A DNA stretch of 64,000 nt from JBJHBP01 sp050485685 (GTDB lineage: Bacteria > Pseudomonadota > Gammaproteobacteria > Steroidobacterales > Rariloculaceae): NCBI GenBank assembly GCA_050485685.1, contig JBJHBW010000017.1, positions 8,876 through 72,875 on the forward strand, in the 5' to 3' direction. Below are positions 63,044 through 64,000 of this stretch, one piece after another. Under the pieces are notes generated by a model. The model did no database searches, was not told the origin of the DNA, and worked only from the letters and a program-made list of their open reading frames with translations. The position numbers were made by a program, and so were the translations under genes. Position 1 is the first letter of the stretch. Each line of letters starts with the position of its first letter.

Positions 63044-63753
63044 GGTGCCTCGTCCGCGTTGCCCGCCTCAGTGGCGGCAGGCGGGGGCACTATGCGCATG
63101 CGAATCGACTCGCCGCAGTCGGACTCACCCGAAGTGACCCGCTCACGTTCGAAGTCGTAAACGAGATCGCAGCCGCTGAATTCATACGCGTCATCCTGCA
63201 GCCGCGCCGACTCGAGCAGTCGCAGGGTCCGTGCGCCCTGGTCGTAGCGCATGATATTGGCGCCGCCACTCATGATTCGATCGCCGTCTGCCCCGGTGTC
63301 CCGCACGGAGGCCGGCTCACCGCGCAGCTCGGCTGTCACCAGCACCCCGCCGCGCAGTGAAAAGACCGCGCTGTCCGCGCTCATGACGGCCGAACCACTG
63401 GTGATGCGCACATTGCCTGTCAACTGCCATTCCTGTTGCTCACTGTCGTAGCGCAGCGAAACCGCCTCGTCGGCCGCCAGCGTGCCGGTTTCGCCGGTGA
63501 AGCGTACGTCGCCGCTGAGCCGGTATTGCGCGTCGGCGGTACGATAGCCCGAAACCACCGCCAGGTCGGCGCGCATTCCGACGCCATCGCCGGAGAATCT
63601 CGGCTGGCCCAGCGTCAGTGTGTTGGTCTGTCCGTCCAGTTCGAACGTTTCTGCGTCGAACTCCGGCGCGGCGGCCTGTTGCGCCACGGCCGTTGCGGTC
63701 CACAGCAACAGGCACAGCAAGGCTGCAGTATGTCTAGCGCAGGCTCCGGCCAT
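63040..63753 (-). CDS. lptA: Periplasmic LPS transport protein LptA
   Basis: Bridges the periplasm for lipopolysaccharide transport, 237 residues. The signal peptide runs to about residue 24 (TATAVAQ). An OstA-like beta-jellyroll follows, with repeated strands of the type DEAVSLRYDSEQQEWQLTGN, VMSADSAVFSLRGG and DGDRIMSGGANIMRYDQG. It is longer than E. coli LptA (185) because of an extended C-terminus (about residues 190-237) with two Cys. It overlaps the lptC coding end by 20 bases and lptB by 4 bases. Confidence 0.9.
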   Translation of the reverse strand: MAGACARHTAALLCLLLWTATAVAQQAAAPEFDAETFELDGQTNTLTLGQPRFSGDGVGMRADLAVVSGYRTADAQYRLSGDVRFTGETGTLAADEAVSLRYDSEQQEWQLTGNVRITSGSAVMSADSAVFSLRGGVLVTAELRGEPASVRDTGADGDRIMSGGANIMRYDQGARTLRLLESARLQDDAYEFSGCDLVYDFERERVTSGESDCGESIRMRIVPPPAATEAGNADEAP

Positions 63754-64000
63754 GTACCTCGGACTCCAGTAACAGTCTGTCTTCGCGCATGTAGACCTTC
63801 ATGCCGACAGCCGACAGTGTGTGTGAATCCAGCGACAGATGAACGAGGTCGTCGGAGCTTGCGATCATCTGCTGCGGGTCGAATCGCAGCCGGTCGGTGG
63901 AAATCTGCCAGCGATCCCGTTGCCCGGTACCCGTGCTGCTGAGCACCACGTTGCCCGACAGATCGAGGTAACTCAGATCCGTCGGCCCGTCACCGCGGTC
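63734..64000 (-). CDS. lptC: LPS export protein LptC (C-terminal part; 5' end beyond the window)
   Basis: The frame runs off the right edge. The visible 88 residues include DLSYLDLSGNVVLSSTGTGQ-type sequence (shown as YLDLSGNVVLSS), then RLRFDPQQMIASSDDLVHL and AVGMKVYMREDRLLLES. This is the Lpt jellyroll seen in LptC, which hands LPS from LptB2FG to LptA. Its stop lies 20 bases inside lptA. The position at the head of lptA-lptB-rpoN confirms the call. Confidence 0.88.
   Translation of the reverse strand, partial: DRGDGPTDLSYLDLSGNVVLSSTGTGQRDRWQISTDRLRFDPQQMIASSDDLVHLSLDSHTLSAVGMKVYMREDRLLLESEVHGRSLR

Overview
The window is a compact, GC-rich stretch of bacterial chromosome. It carries about 50 protein genes, one tRNA, few gaps over 300 bases, and no insertion sequence, prophage or CRISPR array. 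Gene content and order point to a gammaproteobacterium. The evidence is the rpsU-yqeY-dnaG-rpoD macromolecular-synthesis block with tsaD divergent from it, the lptC-lptA-lptB-rpoN-hpf-ptsN-rapZ block, mpl, and a split B12-dependent ribonucleotide reductase of the Pseudomonas type (nrdJa/nrdJb). The outer-membrane TonB receptor, two-partner secretion, HiPIP and PPi-dependent phosphofructokinase fit an environmental lineage near the Chromatiales/Xanthomonadales/Steroidobacterales side of the class. That placement is inference.

Layout. 1-2505: the end of a secreted two-partner exoprotein with MBG-type repeats and its FhaC/ShlB transporter. 2672-8502: a Tat-exported HiPIP, an AAC(3)-I-like acetyltransferase, the HrpB helicase, a Tat-exported dienelactone hydrolase and an MFS carrier. 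8564-14655: an RlmI-type methyltransferase, and a two-gene operon of a VolA/Pla-1-like lipoprotein lipase followed by a TonB-dependent receptor. 14817-16485: D-Ala-D-Ala ligase and a glutathione transferase. 16586-25337: tRNA-Ile2 six bases after rpoD, then dnaG, yqeY, rpsU, divergent tsaD, folB-folK, and convergent folM and a MidA-type methyltransferase. 25359-30145: cca, a secreted zinc aminopeptidase, an NDUFA9-like protein and a DegP/DegQ protease.

30152-36928: a regulatory region with NrdR-box-like sites and a leader hairpin, nrdJa-nrdJb with a clear terminator, a 195-bp imperfect palindrome, hldE and a TolC-family protein. 36999-41407: a PIMT-family methyltransferase, a PAS-GGDEF-EAL protein and an EamA transporter. 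41520-45724: the PPi module of proton-pumping pyrophosphatase and PPi-phosphofructokinase, with adenylate kinase divergent. 45746-50511: RNase D, an unknown membrane protein, mpl, a Lon-N-domain protein, rubredoxin (short gene) and CpdA. 50674-59046: transketolase, GAPDH, PGK, glycerate kinase, pyruvate kinase and a patatin-like protein on one strand. 59114-64000: rapZ-ptsN-hpf-rpoN-lptB-lptA-lptC, with lptC cut by the window end.

Together the 41.5-58 kb genes form a carbon-metabolism neighbourhood in which PPi replaces ATP at phosphofructokinase, and the membrane pyrophosphatase links the PPi pool to the proton gradient. Most of the rest is core housekeeping. The parts most worth a second look are the AAC(3)-I homologue, the lipase/TonB operon, the nrdJ control region, the large palindrome before hldE, and the rpoD-tRNA junction. 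I found no clear candidate for a wholly new defence or mobile system.
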